Assembly: GCA_003116995.1 (NCBI GenBank)
Contig: BDSL01000064.1
Coordinates: 434,001-498,000, forward strand
Length of the DNA: 64,000 nucleotides
Direction: 5' to 3'
From: Yamagishiella unicocca
Lineage: Eukaryota > Chlorophyta > Chlorophyceae > Chlamydomonadales > Volvocaceae
Shown one piece after another: positions 1 through 23,000 of the stretch; position 1 is the first letter of the stretch, and every line of letters starts with the position of its first letter. Made by a program: the position numbers and the translations under genes. The notes beneath the pieces were generated by a model. It ran no database searches and was not told the DNA's origin. It saw only the letters and a program-made list of their open reading frames with translations.

Positions 1-31
1 CCCGTATATCGAAAATCGCGCACATGCGTAC

Positions 32-482
32 CAGGTGAATTGCTCGATGAAGTAGTAAACGCCCTCCCCGCCATAGGCCAGCAGCTCCAAAAGCAGAGTG
101 GGGTCATTTGTCTTGCTGTGCCGCAGGTTGTTTACATCCTGGAGAAACTTGCCCAAGCGGAACGCTTTTCTGCACACGTCCCACAACCGTTAAGAGGTCA
201 CGGAAAAATAACGTTCACATACAGCATACTTACCGCGAAACACCAACACTCTTTTCAAAGGCTGCGAGCCTTGTGGTCAGTTCCCGGTCCTTGGGACTGA
301 GAGCAACAACAAGTCGCGCTGAGTATCGCAGAAGCTTCAGTGTCTGTGGGTATCACGACCGGGACGACGTTGCCATTTTGAATCGTGCGCAATACTAGCG
401 GTATTGCTGTCACCTTGTCAATGCCTTCGCGCTTGGCGAGGAAACGTGACGTCTTGTCCAAAACATCTTCCTGCGACGCCAT
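32..482 (-). CDS. PEX11: PEX11 peroxisome proliferation/division protein, 5' part (truncated by window edge)
   Basis: Three exons can be read on the minus strand: 482-414, 343-234 and 169-32, with GT-AG junctions in matching phase (0, then 2). The start is the ATG at 482. The protein opens [20 protein letters not shown], then after the first junction [14 protein letters not shown]. The third exon has [13 protein letters not shown] and [14 protein letters not shown]. These are the N-terminal amphipathic region and core signature of PEX11, the peroxisomal membrane protein that remodels and elongates the membrane before fission. About 114 residues are visible of a family usually near 230-250; the remainder lies left of the window. 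The last exon ends at a TG|GTACGC donor in phase 2. Identification is strong because several family motifs occur in order across three spliced exons. Confidence 0.88.
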
Positions 483-1395
483 TCCGCTGCCTGACAACGT
501 GTGCCGTTGAGAAGCGACAGTGGACGCAAGGCGCATGAAGATTAAATTTCATGGCATCGAACAGTCTGATGCAGGCCATAATACTGCAGGTTTAGTGTGC
601 CCTACATTACACGCCGTGTACGGCATGCAATGCATGCGGTGTGAATGATGGGTATGGTGGTATGGATCATGCAGGCAGTAGTATTTATTTCAGCGCCAAC
701 TTTGCGCTCTTAGGGCATACTCCCGTCGCACTATTCATTTCGCGCGCACATCGCGTCAAGGAACATTTCAGACTGTTGTTTTCCTGTATTATGTAATTAC
801 CTTTGCTCGATCACTTCCCTATTTACGCCGCAAGAAAGGAGGGGAGGATCGTGGGGGAGCGGGGCGGCAGCTCCGCGATCCCCACGACCCATCCCCTAAC
901 ATACATTCACTTCTTCAAAATGAAACGCCGAACTTTGCGGGATGAGCGGTGGCCCAGCATTTAAAAGCATGATAATTCTCTGTCCACAGGCCATGCGGTT
1001 GTCGATAGCATGCAATCACATAATCAGAATGATGCGTCCTGCTGCCATGGATAGGTTAGGGCCACCGCGGGCCATGTATCCCTCTCGGATACGAAGTCTG
1101 GATTCATGGACTGAACACCAAGTATGTTCGTCAATTAATACCGCAAAGATACGAGCAAGTTGCATTGCACAGTGCGTGGCAGTCGGGTCGGAACGTGTCG
1201 GAAGCGGCCAGTTAGGTGTGTGTTCAGCTGCGGATGACAGCGGACAAGGCCTAGGTCGCCAGCAGCGCCAGACAAAAATCCGTGTCTCCCAACGCCGCTA
1301 CCGGCGCCAGCGCCAGGCGACGATCCTAGCCTCCCAAGACCGCTACCGCAATCACCAAGACCGCTACTACCGCCGCCATCGCCTCCGCCAGATGA
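483..1395. other. Upstream region of PEX11 and degenerate proline-rich sequence
   Basis: From 483 to about 940 there is no credible coding sequence; this should hold the PEX11 promoter and 5' UTR. From about 1238 a proline-rich frame (+ strand, frame 2) resembles the repeat that continues in frame 1 after 1396, so it probably belongs to the zinc-knuckle reading frame. A frame 3 open frame at 942-1412 overlaps it and is most likely fortuitous. Confidence 0.5.
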
Positions 1396-2184
1396 CGTGC
1401 TGTACCTCCTAACGCCGCTAACGCCGCTGCCAGCGCCAGCAGCAGAGACGATCCTAGCCGCCCAAAATCGCTAGCGCCGCCGGCAGAAGCGCCAGCAGCC
1501 AATGGCCCTTACATCTCAAGGCCGCCATCGCCGCCAGCACCAGACGACGATCCTAGCCGCCCAAAATCGCTAGCGCCGCCGGCAGAAGCGCCAGCAGCCA
1601 ATGGCCCTTACATCTCAAGGCCGCCATCGCTGCCAGCTCCAGACGACGATTTTAGCCTGCCAAAATCGCTAGCGCCGCCGGCAGAAGCGCCAGCCGATGG
1701 CCCTTACATCTTAAGGCCGCCATCGCCGCCAGCACCAGACGACGATCCTGGCCGCCCAAAATCGCTAGCGCCGCCGGCAGAAGCGCCAGCCGATGGCCCT
1801 TACATCTTAAGGCCGCCATCGCCGCCAGCACCAGACGACGATCCTAGCCTCCCAAAATCGCTAGCGTCGCCGGCAGAAGCGCCAGCAGCCGATGGCCCTT
1901 ACACCGCAGATGATTTGCAGCAACAACCAATAGTGCCAAATCTTCCCGTCCCGACACCGTACCAACCTGTACTGCTACCATCATCAACCGCGCAATCAAG
2001 ATCACCAGTAGTAGTGCCATCGCCGCACCGGCGGCATAACCGCTTCCGGGGCGAGTGCTGGTACTGTGGGGAGGACGACCATCGCAAGAGGGAGTGCCCC
2101 GAGCGAGACAGAGATGAGGGGAGGTGCTTCGACTGTCACAAGAGAGGTCATAGAGAATATAAGTGCTGGTACATATACAACTGA
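1396..2184 (+). pseudogene. Proline-rich repeat protein with two CCHC zinc knuckles (gag-like fragment)
   Basis: Frame 1 is open from just after a TGA at 1393 to the TGA at 2182-2184. It encodes about five copies of a 31-33 residue proline-rich repeat (core PPSPPAPDDDPSRPKSL) followed by a linker and two perfect CCHC knuckles, CWYCGEDDHRKREC and CFDCHKRGHREYKC (C-x2-C-x4-H-x4-C). Paired knuckles at a C-terminus behind a low-complexity region are typical of retroelement gag nucleocapsid proteins and of some cellular RNA-binding proteins. There is no in-frame ATG before the repeats. The same proline-rich sequence continues upstream in frame 2 to about 1238, so a one-base indel near 1440-1450 (or an unseen intron) separates the halves. 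No reverse transcriptase or integrase was found downstream. I read it as a decayed or truncated gag-like gene; a spliced cellular gene is the alternative. Confidence 0.5.
1447..1905 (+). repeat. 93-99-bp coding tandem repeat, about five units
   Basis: Units are recognised by GACGAT at about 1447, 1543, 1642, 1738 and 1831. Spacing varies by multiples of three, so the proline-rich frame stays open through all units. The conservation of frame suggests the array expanded while coding. Confidence 0.8.
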
Positions 2185-3927
2185 CAAGCAAGGCAAACTA
2201 CGCAGATAGATAGGGTTGCCTCCGCTGTAAGTAAGTAAGGCGACTCATCATCATCGACACGCACGCCATCGCCGCCAGTAGCGTGCTGTACGTATCGATG
2301 ACGTTGCTTAGTTGTCCCCCTGCCTACAAGGTAGGGGGCAAATATACATGCGTGGCTGCAATGCGGACTCGGCCAGCCAAGCAAGATCTCGTTTTGCACA
2401 CTTTGGACCGCGTTTGATGGACGGGCATAAAGCTGTGTATGTGCAGTAAGTAAGTGCCCCGATTATTAGTTGCTTGGCAGCCCTGCCGCCGCCGGGTTAT
2501 TCCTCGAGAGCAACAATGACTGGATCCGCTTATCTTTGGGTACATTCACCACTACTGTATGTATGTGACTGCCTGGTAGCATGTTTTATTTGGAGCGGGG
2601 TTGGTTCGTTGCTGGCTGGCTTTACATAATGAACCGACAGCAGGCTGGGTAGACTCGCTGACCAGGCATTTCATTGGAAGGAAGGAGACACGGAGGCTGT
2701 GTCGCATGCGCGCACGGTGGCACATGAGCTGCTGTTCGTCGTCCGGGAGGCGATCGATGCATGCATGGCTGGCTGCGGGGTTGCGCGCAGTGCGTGTTAA
2801 TTAGCCATCGGTGTGCCGCGTTTTGCGGCCCTTTCGGATGTGGAGTAGGCAAGGGATAGATTGCGGTGGACGAATTCCCATAAGGCAATCCTACGTGGTG
2901 GGAGGTCACGCTCAGCAACCTACGCACGCTGGTGCGTGGCTGGCAACCCCTCGTTGCTTGTGGGAATACCATACATCCCCATGTACGATGCATGTATGCC
3001 AGGAGCCCTCTGCGTACGCAGCACCATTCCTATTATAATTCAGTGTCTCAAACAGTGCTGATGATGGCCCCCCGCGGATGAAACGCCCTCGCGTCGTTGG
3101 GGACAAGAAGCACGTGACCGACGGCGCTGCCAAATGGAGACCTTGGCCATAAGAGGAGGTCGGCCACACAGGGGCCCTCGTCAATCACAGGGGTCGATCG
3201 CCCTGTCTGTTCTGGGTGGAAGATCCCTGCATAGCCCTGGCCGTCGCCAGGCTGCTGGATAGCTCAACACCAGTTTGAAGGGTAAATAAAGGGACGAAGT
3301 CGGTGACAGTTGAGTATTCCATTATTACATTCCATCCTATCAGGAAAGGTAGGTAGGGGCATTCCCATCAGTCGCACTGCAAACTGTGGAAATGATACAC
3401 ACCCTGCCTGCACTGTACGTACTATTGTATCAACACGATGAAGGGGGTAATCAGTCGAAGCCTGCTGATAGCCCCCACCAACCTGGTCAACCCTTACAGT
3501 ACCCACGCACTTGTTGCCCTTGCAATGTAGAAAGCACTTGTTCAGCGGTGCACAGCAACATCTACGAGGAACTTCGGTAGACATCAATCATCCACAGCGA
3601 TAATACTTGGAAGATATGAGGCCTTTATACAGTAACCTTTTATGCCCGACTGCGTATGCAAGCCATCGGACAACCACGAACTTCTTTGGGCACCTGTTGC
3701 AAAACGACCAACATCCTTCTGGCGTTGTCAGCAATCAGTCAATATTGATTTATCGACGGTAAATGAGCACAATGCACTTGGCATCACGAGGAGCTGCCGT
3801 TCTATCTAGCGTTGAAGAGTGTTGCCGCCGTGTTGTCGATGTACACCGATTCCATGCCATGTCGACGAACCGACATGGCTCGCATGGACTGCTGTTGAAG
3901 CGCCGAACTTGATGGCACTGACGTCCT
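2185..3927. other. Intergenic region with no recognised gene
   Basis: The open frames here are short, overlap on both strands and show no domain or splice-supported continuation. The segment should include the 3' UTR of the M60 peptidase on the minus strand; a TGTAA (plus-strand ttaca) lies near 3494, about 430 bp past the stop. Confidence 0.45.
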
Positions 3928-15028
<11,101 letters not shown>

Positions 15029-15228
15029 CTTTCAGCTACCTTGGTGCCAGCCGCACCAGCTCGGCGGCACCTGTGCACCGCTACTGTCCCGTACAATTGC
15101 CGCCAACGTGGCTTTATTTACAAACGCAGTAAATAGGTTGAGGCTTACAAAGACGTTGTGGCAGCCCGCATACGTATGTTAACACAAATGACGGGCCCTA
15201 TGCGGCCCACCTCAGGTAGGGTAATTCG

Positions 15229-15276
15229 TTTCGAATTACGAATTACGAATTACGAATTACGAATTACGAATTACGC
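15229..15276. repeat. 7-bp tandem repeat (CGAATTA), about six units
   Basis: CGAATTA repeats perfectly about six times immediately left of a GC-rich stretch. It is too short and of the wrong sequence to be an algal telomere (TTTTAGGG). Confidence 0.9.
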
Positions 15277-15352
15277 CTGCCCCACAGGACATTCCGCCTG
15301 CTGCCCCCGCTGCTGGTGCTGGTGGTGCTGGCAATCCTGCTATTGAGGCTGC

Positions 15353-15590
15353 CCCTATGCGAGGATGGGCGTATCAGATATGGGGGGTGCTAGGCTATCA
15401 GAAGCCCTATCATTTTGGCCTATCAGATACCTAGCAATTGGCTAGCAATAGCCTGCTACCTAGCAGGGGCGCCTGCCTGCTAGATAGGCGCACCTGCTAG
15501 CTTGCTGCTAGGGGCTGCTAGCCTCGCTGCTAGGTTATCTGATAACCTCCTGCTACCTATCAGATAAGGATGCTAGCTTTGCACGCGATC
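15353..15590. repeat. CTAGCAG/TATCAGATA palindrome-rich cluster (left copy)
   Basis: It begins with CCTATGCGAGGATGGGCG, which recurs at 18587 followed by the same motif types. Within the cluster GCTAGC, CTAGCAGG and TATCAGATA (or the complement TATCTGATA) recur many times in both orientations. Confidence 0.7.
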
Positions 15591-15646
15591 GACGGTCGGC
15601 TGACAGGTAGGCCGAACGGCCGGACGAGCAGATGGATTAGGCACGC

Positions 15647-18117
15647 TGGGGGCAAGTTGCCCGTGACGTACTTCGACGATGTGTGAGATAATTTCGTAAT
15701 TTTACTTTCTCAATCCTTTGTTTCTTTTTTTTTTTTTAAGACCCAAATGGAGCTTGCAACGAGCTAAGAATCCTAATGCAAAGAGCACCGCATTTCATGA
15801 CAGGTTGCGAAGTAGCGGCGGGAAGCGGCATGAAGGCACTGCTAAGAGTCCTGAAATATGTGATTAAAATATGCAATTTGTATGACCGAATATGTTTTGC
15901 AAGGTTACGAAACGCACCAGCCGCGAAGTCATGCTTGCATCGTTCGTGCATTATTGCGCCGACTAATTGCATACGCCAGGTTCGCAGCGTGTAATAAATA
16001 GATGACGTGAATCTGCACCATATAATTTATTGTCGAAAGAACATGTTACAGCTCCTATCCCCGTTTTCCGCGACCCTTGGAGCACACGCGGACACGCGGA
16101 CAAGCGGACAAGCGGACACGCGGAACCGCCAGAGCTCCACAATGCGCATCAAGAGTAGTGATGCTGGGACTTCATTGGGATGTAGACGACCATGTTACGG
16201 TGTATGCCGAATGAAATATGTGATGAACCCGGAACACGTTACAGAGTTACCAAACGACGGTCTGATTCGGCTGTGCAGAGGGTGGGCATTGGGCACTAAT
16301 CCACTTATCCGGCGGTCACAGCGGATAAGTCATTTTCCAATCCCAGTGCGGTTCCAATCCGCAGGTCAGCGATCATAATAAGCAGGGGCCGCCGTTCCAA
16401 TCCTCATGCATGACGGGAGACATCGCGGCTGCACGTACATCGTGAATGGCTTTAGGAGGAAGGGCTCCGGGGGAATGTTAACGCACATGCAGGGCCGCTT
16501 CTCCTCTTGCACCCCCTTCCGCACCCTCGCCTGCACATCAGGTGGTGAGGTTTTGAAGTCGAATGCCCCAGAAGCCTCCTCGGATTCCTCGACCATCTCT
16601 GAGGCCTCTGGACCCGGGTTGCTTTGGAGGGCCATCGCTCGGACAGGCACCCTCGAAATGCGCGAGCCCGTATCTCCCCAACCCCAATGAATTTCGCAAA
16701 GACGCGCACACCACCATTCTCAAAAGGTTGCAATTATGATGAACGTGTCCTTAACTCAAATCAGCCGGCCGGACCCCGCTGGTCGGATGGGCCTCTGGGC
16801 TCGGGTTGGAGGGCTGTCGGACAGGTACCCTCGAAATGCGCGAGCCCGTATCCCCCCATCCCAACGAATTTCGCAAAAACGCGCACACCGCCGTTTTCAT
16901 TTTGTTTTCACATCTGCTAAAGGGCTGATTACCGTTGGTTTCGTTTCTCCTTTCATTTTAGCTTGACCAAAGGGGCCCCCATGATCTCTCACCGGGACAG
17001 CAGTGGATGCGTAGGGCGATCACCTGCCTGCACGCTACGCACGCCGCTGGTCAGATGGGAGCGGGATTCTGGTGTCGACTCGAGGCACAAGCAGCCATCC
17101 GCCACTGAGGCGCCCTGTTGTGCCATTACCGCTGCAGAGGATATGGATGCTTTTGTCCCCCTGTCTGCTACTGCTTCTCCCCCCACTGCCACTGCTGCTG
17201 TTTTGTCGAGAGGCATTTCCCCGTGTCAGATTCACCAACTTTTCCATCTTCTGCTCGACGATGGACCTCTACTTGTTGCGGCAAGGACCATTTGAGGGTA
17301 ATGACCGTCCACCGTGATGAACGGCCACCCTGTCGCCCCCTCCCGTCGCCGTCGTGACCTCCCCCCCCTGCGTCCACACCCACGAGTTGACTTCTACTGC
17401 TCATCACCAGCAGCAGCTGTTGGCACACCAGCCGCATCACGGTCAGCGATAGCACCGTTAATGGAAGTGGGCGCGGGGGCTTGGGTGCCGGCGCCTCCAG
17501 TGACTTCAAGAGCCATGGCAGCAACAGTCGGGGTGCACAAAGGAAATCCGCGAACAGTGGCGGCCGGCAGCAGCAGAGGTGCAGATCGCAACTAACAGTG
17601 TTGAGGTCCAGGGAGATGCCGGCGATCTTGGCGGTGGCGGCGGTGGCGGCAGCGGCAGCGGCGAAGCGATGAAAGCATTCACGACAGAGGCCGCGGCTGT
17701 GGCCAATGTGGTCTCGCTCGGTCACGGGCCGCTGAACGAGATAGAGCTGCTGCTGCTGCTGCGTGAACAGACACTGTGAATGCCTGGAAGCAACGACAGC
17801 TGCACCACGGTTGGCTGGAGCCATTAATGACAACTGTACTGAACTGTGGCTTTGGCCGCCGACGGTTTCAGGACATGGCCGCCCTCAGAGGATTTTGCAG
17901 CCTGCTCCACCACACGGCCGACGCATGTGAGGCTTCAGAGGCCGCTACTTCGCAACCTGTCATGAAATGCGGCGCTCTTTGCATTAGGATTCTTAGCTCG
18001 TTGCAAGCTCCATTTGGGTCTTTTTAGAAAAGAAAGAGACAAAGTATTAAGAAAGTAAAATTACGAAATTATCTCACACATCGTCCAAGTACGTCACGCA
18101 CGGGCAACTTGCCCCCA
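15647..18117. mobile_element. Non-autonomous DNA transposon with long TIRs, about 2.47 kb
   Basis: The left end (15647-15819) and right end (17941-18117) are inverted copies about 173-177 bp long with only scattered differences, including 4 extra bases and a variable A/T stretch on the right. Both tips read TGGGGGCAAGTTGCCCGTG, itself nearly palindromic. No transposase was recognised inside. The interior has a roughly 178-bp duplicated block, a short GCGGACAA/ACGCGGAC array near 16085 and GC-rich open frames without known domains. No obvious target-site duplication was found. The long TIRs and lack of a transposase suggest an element mobilised in trans. Confidence 0.75.
16629..16908. repeat. 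Internal duplication of about 178 bp inside the long-TIR element
   Basis: CCTCGAAATGCGCGAGCCCG followed by similar sequence occurs at 16651 and again at 16829. The two copies differ at several sites, so the duplication is not very recent. Confidence 0.8.
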
Positions 18118-18741
18118 TGGTCACCGTGGAGATTGCCTGGTCACTCTACCCCCTGAATCCAAGGGCCCGTTTGGCCCCGCGTTGTACAAGTTCGACACAA
18201 GTTCGACACGTTGTACAAGTTCGATAGGGGGCCCTGGGGGTTCACAGCTTTTCCTCACTCTTGCAAGCGCTTTTAAAAAAGCCAGAGAAACAGATTTCTT
18301 ATACAATATGCAATTAAAGATATGCGCTCACGAATCAGCAATGTAGAGAAGGCGAGAACGAGTAGCGAGGAGAAGGGGGAGTGCAGTCATTCAGACGACC
18401 AAACCCCTGCGAACGACGCCCATTCATAGACATAAAGATAACGGCATGCTTTCGAGTTTGGGATTGTAACTGCATTTCGTTGCCGTGTACAAAATTGCGC
18501 GACGAACGGCCATTGCCGATTTCTGCTGGGCGTGCTGGGCAGGGCTGTGCCCCTCGGGGCCTAGCAGCCTATGACCCTTGCTGTATCCCTATGCGAGGAT
18601 GGGCGTATCAGATAGGCTAGCAGGGCCCTAGCAGGGGCCTATTAACTGCGGCTGCTAGCGGCCCCGATTGATAAGTGGGCTGCTAGGCGCCTGCTAGGGG
18701 CGTGCTAGGCCAGCTGCTAAGGACGGAACTAGGGCACGGCA
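18118..18741. other. Spacer between two TIR elements, with right copy of the CTAGCAG cluster
   Basis: The first part is unremarkable except for three GTTCGACA/GTTCGATA-type repeats near 18187-18226. From 18587 to 18722 the sequence repeats CCTATGCGAGGATGGGCG and the TATCAGATA and CTAGCAGG motifs seen at 15353. No gene was recognised. Confidence 0.5.
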
Positions 18742-20029
18742 AGGGGGTCAGTGCCATGGCATGAGGTCCGAATTCCGCCGAATTCCGCCAGATCATCCTT
18801 CGCCCCATACCAGCTATGTAATACCGTACTAGGCACTAGTTGGTCGCGGCGGTGGAAGCCTAGGGTCACGTACGGCAACATACGGGCACGTCCCCCCACC
18901 TGACACGATCCTGCATTGTGACACATTACCTTTTGCCACTTACTGACCTTTCCTTCGCTTTCCCCCTTCGGTTTATGCGGGCCTTTTATGCGGGCGACTT
19001 TCCCCCTTCCAGCCCCGCCAGCAACAGAAGGAGCGGCTGAACCATCGAACGTGGGATTGCTCTCCTGGTTTAAGCCAGACCATCCCCCGCGCCATACCAG
19101 CTATGTAATACCATAGTAGGCACTAGTTGGGCGCGGCGGTGGAAGCCTAGGGTCACGTACGGCAACGCACAAGATCACTTTCCCCTTCCAGCCCTGCCAG
19201 CAACAAGGGAGCGGCTGAACCACGGAAAGCGGAATTGCTGTTCTGGTTGAAGCCAGATCATCCTTCGCCCCATACCAGCTATGTAATACCGTACTAGGCA
19301 CTAGTTGGTCGCGGCGGTGGAAGCCTAGGGTCACGTACGGCAACATACGGGCACGTCCCCCCACCTGACACGATCCTGCATTGTGACACATTACCTTTTG
19401 CCACTTACTGACCTTTCCTTCGCTTTTCCCCTTCGGTTTATGCGGGCGACTTGCCCTCGCCAGCTGAACGACCTTGCGATGGGCTGCACGCTGAACAGGT
19501 TTTGCGATTCGCTTTCCTCCCCTCCCGGCGCGCGCCACCTCCACCGCGTCGTCCCTGTCGCCCAGCTGCCCGGCGGTTTCTTAAGTGTGGGCCCAGACTG
19601 TGTCGACGCCATGAGTGCTAGCATGGCGTCTGGGGCTGATGCTGCCTTCGCAGAGGTGGTGGTGAGGACGACAGCTTTGTCCTCGAGTGCAGACAACGAG
19701 CGTAGTGTTACGTGTCCACCAAAGACTTCAAATCCAACTATATCCTTGCATGTGTTAAGAGAAATCCTGCGCTGTCTTATGTGTTGGCAGTCTTGTGTCA
19801 ACTGTAAAGGACATCATCGCGAAAGTCGTATTCTTGAGCAACCTCTATCGTTACATGAAAGCCGCTGCAACCCTGGCGGGGCGCAATTGGAAATGCAAAG
19901 TGTAATGGAAATTACAGTGAGCCGTAGAGTCGTAGCACGTGGGCAGTACAATCCAATTCCAGCAAATTCCAGCGAATTCGCGCGACTTCCGGGCGGAATT
20001 CGGACCTCATGCCATGGCACTGACCCCCT
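18742..20029. mobile_element. TIR DNA element, 1.29 kb, abutting the hydrolase 3' end
   Basis: The ends are perfect 38-bp inverted repeats starting AGGGGGTCAGTGCCATGGCA (18742 on the left, complement ending at 20029 on the right), followed by GAATTC-containing subterminal repeats. A CA dinucleotide flanks both ends and may be a 2-bp target-site duplication. Inside, a block of up to 200 bp containing CATACCAGCTATGTAATACC occurs three times. No transposase was recognised. The right end lies 33 bp beyond the stop codon of the minus-strand hydrolase, so the element probably supplies that gene's 3' UTR. Confidence 0.75.
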
Positions 20030-20061
20030 CAAGCCATCACAGGGTGCATCAACGATCTACT

Positions 20062-23000
20062 CTACTTGCTGCTGCTGCCCGCCGCAGCAACTGGGTGGGC
20101 TGCGAACCAGTCTTCCAGGACGCGCTGCAGCTGCTGCGGCTGATCGCACTGGACCCAGTGGGAGCAGTCTGGCAGGACGTGCACCTCGGACCGGGGGGCA
20201 ACCTGGAGGCGGCAGGGGGAAAGGGAGGGTTTTCTTTAGGGTTTTAGGGCTTTTAGGGTCGGGCCGGGGGGCAACCTGGAGGCGGCAGGTAGGGAGAAAG
20301 GGAGGGGAAAGGGAGGCGGCAGGTAGGGGGAACGGGAAGAGGGGGGCCAGTGCAACAGGCGGTACGTGCGTGTTGTATGCAGGGAATGAAGGGATCGGAG
20401 CTCGCACTCACTCAACCTTACCGGTTTCTGTGTCCTTATTACCGGTTTCAATATATGTGCATTGCGTGTTTGCCCACTCCGAAATGTGATTGGGTGCAGC
20501 GGCTAGCGCATAGCTCGTTGTCGTACCTCTGTTAGGAACACTGCATCGCCGCCGCTAGATAGCTACATGACCCTCACGCCGCACCGGGTTCCATGCATGA
20601 CTGCCCGCCGGTTCAAATGCGTAATGCCCGTGTCCCCCCAGCAGAGCTGGTCGCTGCATTGCATTCCTGCTTCGTTGACAACATATGCGCTGTAGTTACG
20701 GCAACAGCATACAAGCGGAAACGCAAATGCCCTGGCTCCGGAACCAATGCCGGTGAAACTTACGTGCCGCCGGCGCTGGGGCGTGACATGCTGCCCGACA
20801 CCCTAACCAGCTGTCCACGCTGCCGTAGCTACATACCCAGTGAGCGATGTGAGAGTGCATGATGAGAGGTCATTCCACGACCAAGCGTGTGTCATGGAAC
20901 CCGCCACGCATCACCAGCGCAATGCCATCGATCGCCCAACCACGCAGCTCCCCCCGCCCCTGTCTGTAAGCTGCTGGGACTCTTACACCTCCTGCGTGTC
21001 ATACGCGGTATCCCCTTCTTATGCCTCCACCCCTGTAAGCTGCTGGGGCCCTTCCACCTCGGTCATGTCATTACGTTATGACAGGACGTGTAACGTTACG
21101 CCTTTCGTTCCACGGCATGCTTACACCGCCCCTCCCCGCCCCGCCCGCTGCCCACCATGCCGATGTCGCGGTTCATGGCGAGGCACAGCGCGTGGTCCTC
21201 CGCGCCCCACACCACCACCACTGGCATCTCCAACTGCCTCCTCAGGCCGCGGTCCACCTGCCCAAATAAGTAGCGGCAGGACACCCACATGCAACGGGCG
21301 GGGTGCGTTGGGAGATATCATGCATATCAGGTCTTCTTACATGGGTGCTAGCTACCGGTACCCAACTAACACGAACGGAGGTGACCAATCCTCCCATCCG
21401 GAGGACAACCCCACAGCCCACAGCGTCGGTCGGTGCCCTCGCTCGCTGTCGCCCTTGTCCTCGCTCTGTCCCACTACCGCAATGCATGGGAAGGGGCTGC
21501 TGCTGTTGCACCTGCATCTGCTGCCGCTAACGAGTCCGTGAGCTTATCACCGCCGTATGTACACACCTACCTCCGGGTGTATGGGCATAAGGCCCATGTA
21601 CTTTAGGAGGAGCGCGCGGTAGTAGTTGAGGGTGGCCGTTGGGGCGCCCGGCTGCTGCATGGCGGCCTTGTACACGTCCACGTCAGCGGCCGTCACCGCG
21701 CCGCGGCGCCTCGGGGAGTACTCCCTGCCGCCTCGCCAGATGGACTCGATGAAGTCCAGGTCGCTGAACGTCAGGAGCATCTCCGGCAGGATAGGGAGCT
21801 GGAGGGGGTCCACATGCATACAAGGGTGCATTTGGGGGGGAGGCGATGGGCGCGCGGAAGCGGCAAGAGCAAGGCAGGGACGAGGTAGGGTGTTGGATGG
21901 ACGCACGGTTTTCCCTCAAGCTGTCCTTCCTGCTGAATTATACTCTCCCCGGCGGCGCCTGTCAATGCCTCAACCCACCACCACCACCGCCACCACCCCC
22001 TGCCATGCATACGTGCCGTATCCCAGCAGCTGCAGCCAGCCCTCCCTGGACTACTCACCAGGAACCAGAGCATGTAGTACGACCTTGCCATCTGCTCCAG
22101 CTCCAGGTGGCGTTCGTACATGTACCAGTGCGGTCCCGCCACCACCACCAGCCGCTCCACAAGGCCCACGTAGCGACCCGCAGCCGCCCAGGCAACGCCG
22201 GCGCCCCAATCGTGGGAGACCAGCGTGCAGCTGCTGCGGCCCCTGGCGCGCACCACTGCGGCCACGTCGGCAGTTAGGTGCTCCAGCCCATAGGCGGCGA
22301 CGCCCTGGGTGCCGTACACATGTAGGGAGGGGGTGGGGTGAAATGACGTAACCCGTGGTCGGGGAAAGGAAGAAAACCGCGGTTCGAGATAGACTGGTAA
22401 GACCTTCCCAGAGGTACGTACCAGCCGCAGATCGTTAGCTTCCTATCCTAGATGGTTGCTTGCTCCCCCCCGCCCCCCACCCCGCGCGTGCGATGCGTGT
22501 CTCGCTCCGTTCCCAGCAGCCCGCTGCTGCGCGCGGCCCGATGCCGCACCTACCTTGGGTTTGCTCGAGGTGTTGAAGCCCCTCATGTCGATGGCGACCA
22601 CCTCGTAATCCTCGCGGTAGTGGACCAGCTGGTCCCGCCAGCTGTACCAGCACTCCGGGAAGCCGTGCAGGAAGAGCATCAGCGGCTTGTCGGGGCGCGG
22701 ACCGAAGCTTACGGCGTGGAGCCTGGGCGGGGCGGGCGACGAGGAGGGAGATGGGTTTTGAGGGAGACGGGGTGGGGACGGATAGATAGGTGGAAGAAAA
22801 AACCGTGGGGAGGGACGGGCGGGGTCGGGAGGGGTAGACGCGGTGGCTGGGAAGGGGCGGGGCGTGGCGGGGCGACCTATCTGTTAGTTTGTTGGGACGT
22901 AGATAGATAGACAGCAGCTGGGAAGGGACAGCAAACGGAATGCGGGTAGGTGGAGCTTCATAGTCTGAAACGCGGCGGGTTGACGCCATGGCCAGTAGGC

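Larger units (their letters stand above)
15029..15646. other. Upstream region of the M60 gene, repeat-rich
   Basis: This segment should contain the M60 promoter close to 15029. Further out are the AATTACG array and a cluster rich in CTAGCAG and TATCAGATA palindromes. No gene was recognised. Confidence 0.5.

Noticed and set aside
15229..15276. Telomere-like 7-bp array
   Set aside because: CGAATTA differs from the algal TTTTAGGG repeat and the array is only six units within gene-bearing DNA.
17168..17833. 221-codon minus-strand frame inside the long-TIR element
   Set aside because: It is GC-rich and low in complexity, with an equally plausible plus-strand frame and no transposase motif. It was not called as a gene.
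19383..20489. 368-codon plus-strand frame
   Set aside because: It crosses the TIR element boundary and the antisense of the hydrolase's last exon, whose catalytic His motif is clear on the minus strand.
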